A stretch of 5,358 bases of DNA, taken from Spirochaetaceae bacterium (lineage in GTDB: Bacteria > Spirochaetota > Spirochaetia > Treponematales > Breznakiellaceae). The stretch covers positions 1 to 5,358 of the forward strand of contig JAIRZA010000048.1 of assembly GCA_031267475.1 (NCBI GenBank), read 5' to 3'. Under the pieces are notes generated by a model that was given only the letters and a program-made list of their open reading frames with translations, ran no database searches and was not told the origin of the DNA. Each line of letters begins with the position of its first letter. The first letter of the stretch is position 1. Of this stretch, positions 5,140 to 5,358 are shown in pieces. Made by a program: the position numbers and the translations under genes.

Positions 5140-5167
5140 TTGATAAACGCCGCGCGCGGTATATAAA
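5140..5167 (+). promoter_or_regulatory. Candidate upstream promoter with a palindromic spacer
   Basis: TTGATA (5140-5145) and TATAAA (5162-5167) are 16 bases apart. The spacer contains the 10-base perfect palindrome CCGCGCGCGG (5150-5159), which could be a repressor site or chance G/C richness. If active, it would be a second start for the gene at 5331, and its transcript would carry the hairpin at 5208-5235. Confidence 0.4.
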
Positions 5168-5207
5168 AAATGCTCCGGAACTATTTCCGCAAAAAAGATA
5201 CACGCTG

Positions 5208-5235
5208 TTTCCCCGCGCTTCGTAGCGCGGGGAAA
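5208..5235. repeat. 12-bp perfect hairpin just upstream of the strong promoter
   Basis: TTTCCCCGCGCT (5208-5219) pairs perfectly with AGCGCGGGGAAA (5224-5235) around a TCGT loop. It ends 8 bases before the -35 box at 5244. There is no T-tract on the plus strand. It may separate the two candidate promoters, be an operator, or be one more member of the palindromes seen across the window. Confidence 0.65.
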
Positions 5236-5243
5236 TAATATTC

Positions 5244-5272
5244 TTGACAGCTTTTCTAAAATGGTTTATAAA
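5244..5272 (+). promoter_or_regulatory. Near-consensus sigma-70 promoter of the last gene
   Basis: A perfect TTGACA -35 box (5244-5249) is followed by a 17-base spacer and TATAAA (5267-5272). Transcription should start near 5279, giving a leader of about 50 bases. A small hairpin in that leader (TCCGA 5303-5307 with TCGGA 5314-5318) sits directly before the ribosome binding site. This is the best promoter in the window. Confidence 0.75.
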
Positions 5273-5322
5273 AGAATAAACAGCTAGGAATGACATAGAA
5301 ACTCCGATACCAGTCGGAAAAG

Positions 5323-5327
5323 AGGAG
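5323..5327 (+). promoter_or_regulatory. Ribosome binding site of the last gene, with short spacing
   Basis: AGGAG lies only 3 bases before the ATG at 5331, closer than the 6-8 bases of the other genes here. The extended match AGAGGAG gives a functional register if GAGG is used. Confidence 0.6.
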
Positions 5328-5330
5328 CTT

Positions 5331-5358
5331 ATGGATATACAGCTACAAGAATTCATCG
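5331..5358 (+). CDS. Start of an unidentified gene, cut by the window end
   Basis: Only nine complete codons are visible, reading MDIQLQEFI. They follow a strong promoter and a ribosome binding site, so a real gene starts here. The opening faintly resembles the N-terminus I remember for V-type ATP synthase subunit E of treponemes (M-D/E-x-Q-L-x-E-L-I/V). Nine residues cannot support a function, so I leave it unnamed. Confidence 0.6.

Noticed and set aside
4975..5166. Small plus-strand open frame overlapping the regulator's 3' end
   Set aside because: It is an out-of-frame overlap with a secure coding region, includes the 5073-5104 hairpin and has no ribosome binding site of note.
5165..5191. 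Minus-strand terminator (CGGAA/TTCCG stem next to an A-run)
   Set aside because: The stem is only 5 bp with an imperfect junction to the T-run, and no minus-strand gene is visible to its right.
5033..5356. Minus-strand open frame covering the region after the regulator
   Set aside because: It spans hairpins and the plus-strand promoter, has a low-complexity start and no recognisable domain.
1..5358. CRISPR array, tRNA, rRNA or transposase
   Set aside because: There are no regularly spaced direct repeats, no tRNA-like cloverleaf with a TTC-loop motif, and no transposase-like protein in any frame.

Overview
The window reads like part of the genome of an acetogenic (Wood-Ljungdahl pathway) bacterium. 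The left half (1-2718) holds three genes of the carbonyl/methyl branch: the 3' end of acsD, a complete acsC and a complete acsE. They encode the two subunits of the corrinoid iron-sulfur protein (CFeSP) and the methyltransferase that charges it with the methyl group of methyl-tetrahydrofolate. AcsE moves CH3 from CH3-THF onto the cobalamin of AcsC/AcsD, and CFeSP then delivers it to acetyl-CoA synthase (not in this window). The order acsD-acsC-acsE is one I associate with acetogens. The taxon cannot be settled from here. The style of the TilS protein and the first nine residues of the last gene (reminiscent of a V-type ATPase subunit E) make me lean weakly to an acetogenic spirochaete of the Treponema type, with a clostridial host as the alternative.

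The right half (2890-5358) is housekeeping and regulation. It holds tilS (tRNA-Ile lysidine synthetase), an orphan NarL/LuxR-type response regulator whose receiver lacks several canonical residues, and the first codons of another gene behind a near-consensus sigma-70 promoter. All genes are on the plus strand. No tRNA, rRNA, CRISPR array, transposase or complete mobile element is visible.

The most unusual aspect is the non-coding DNA. Every intergenic gap except the 13-base acsD-acsC junction is packed with long, nearly perfect inverted repeats. A textbook terminator follows acsC (1726-1760), then a 9-3-9 hairpin (1810-1830). Between acsE and tilS, a nested hairpin, a short hairpin and a strong terminator share sequence in a way that makes them mutually exclusive, and the terminator ends only 8 bases before the tilS start codon. 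Between tilS and the regulator there are four consecutive hairpins, the third with a T-tract. Two 12-bp hairpins and two candidate promoters follow the regulator gene. One all-G/C 16-bp palindrome lies inside tilS itself. These are the parts worth a second look: possible attenuators or structured leaders, or copies of dispersed palindromic repeat families.
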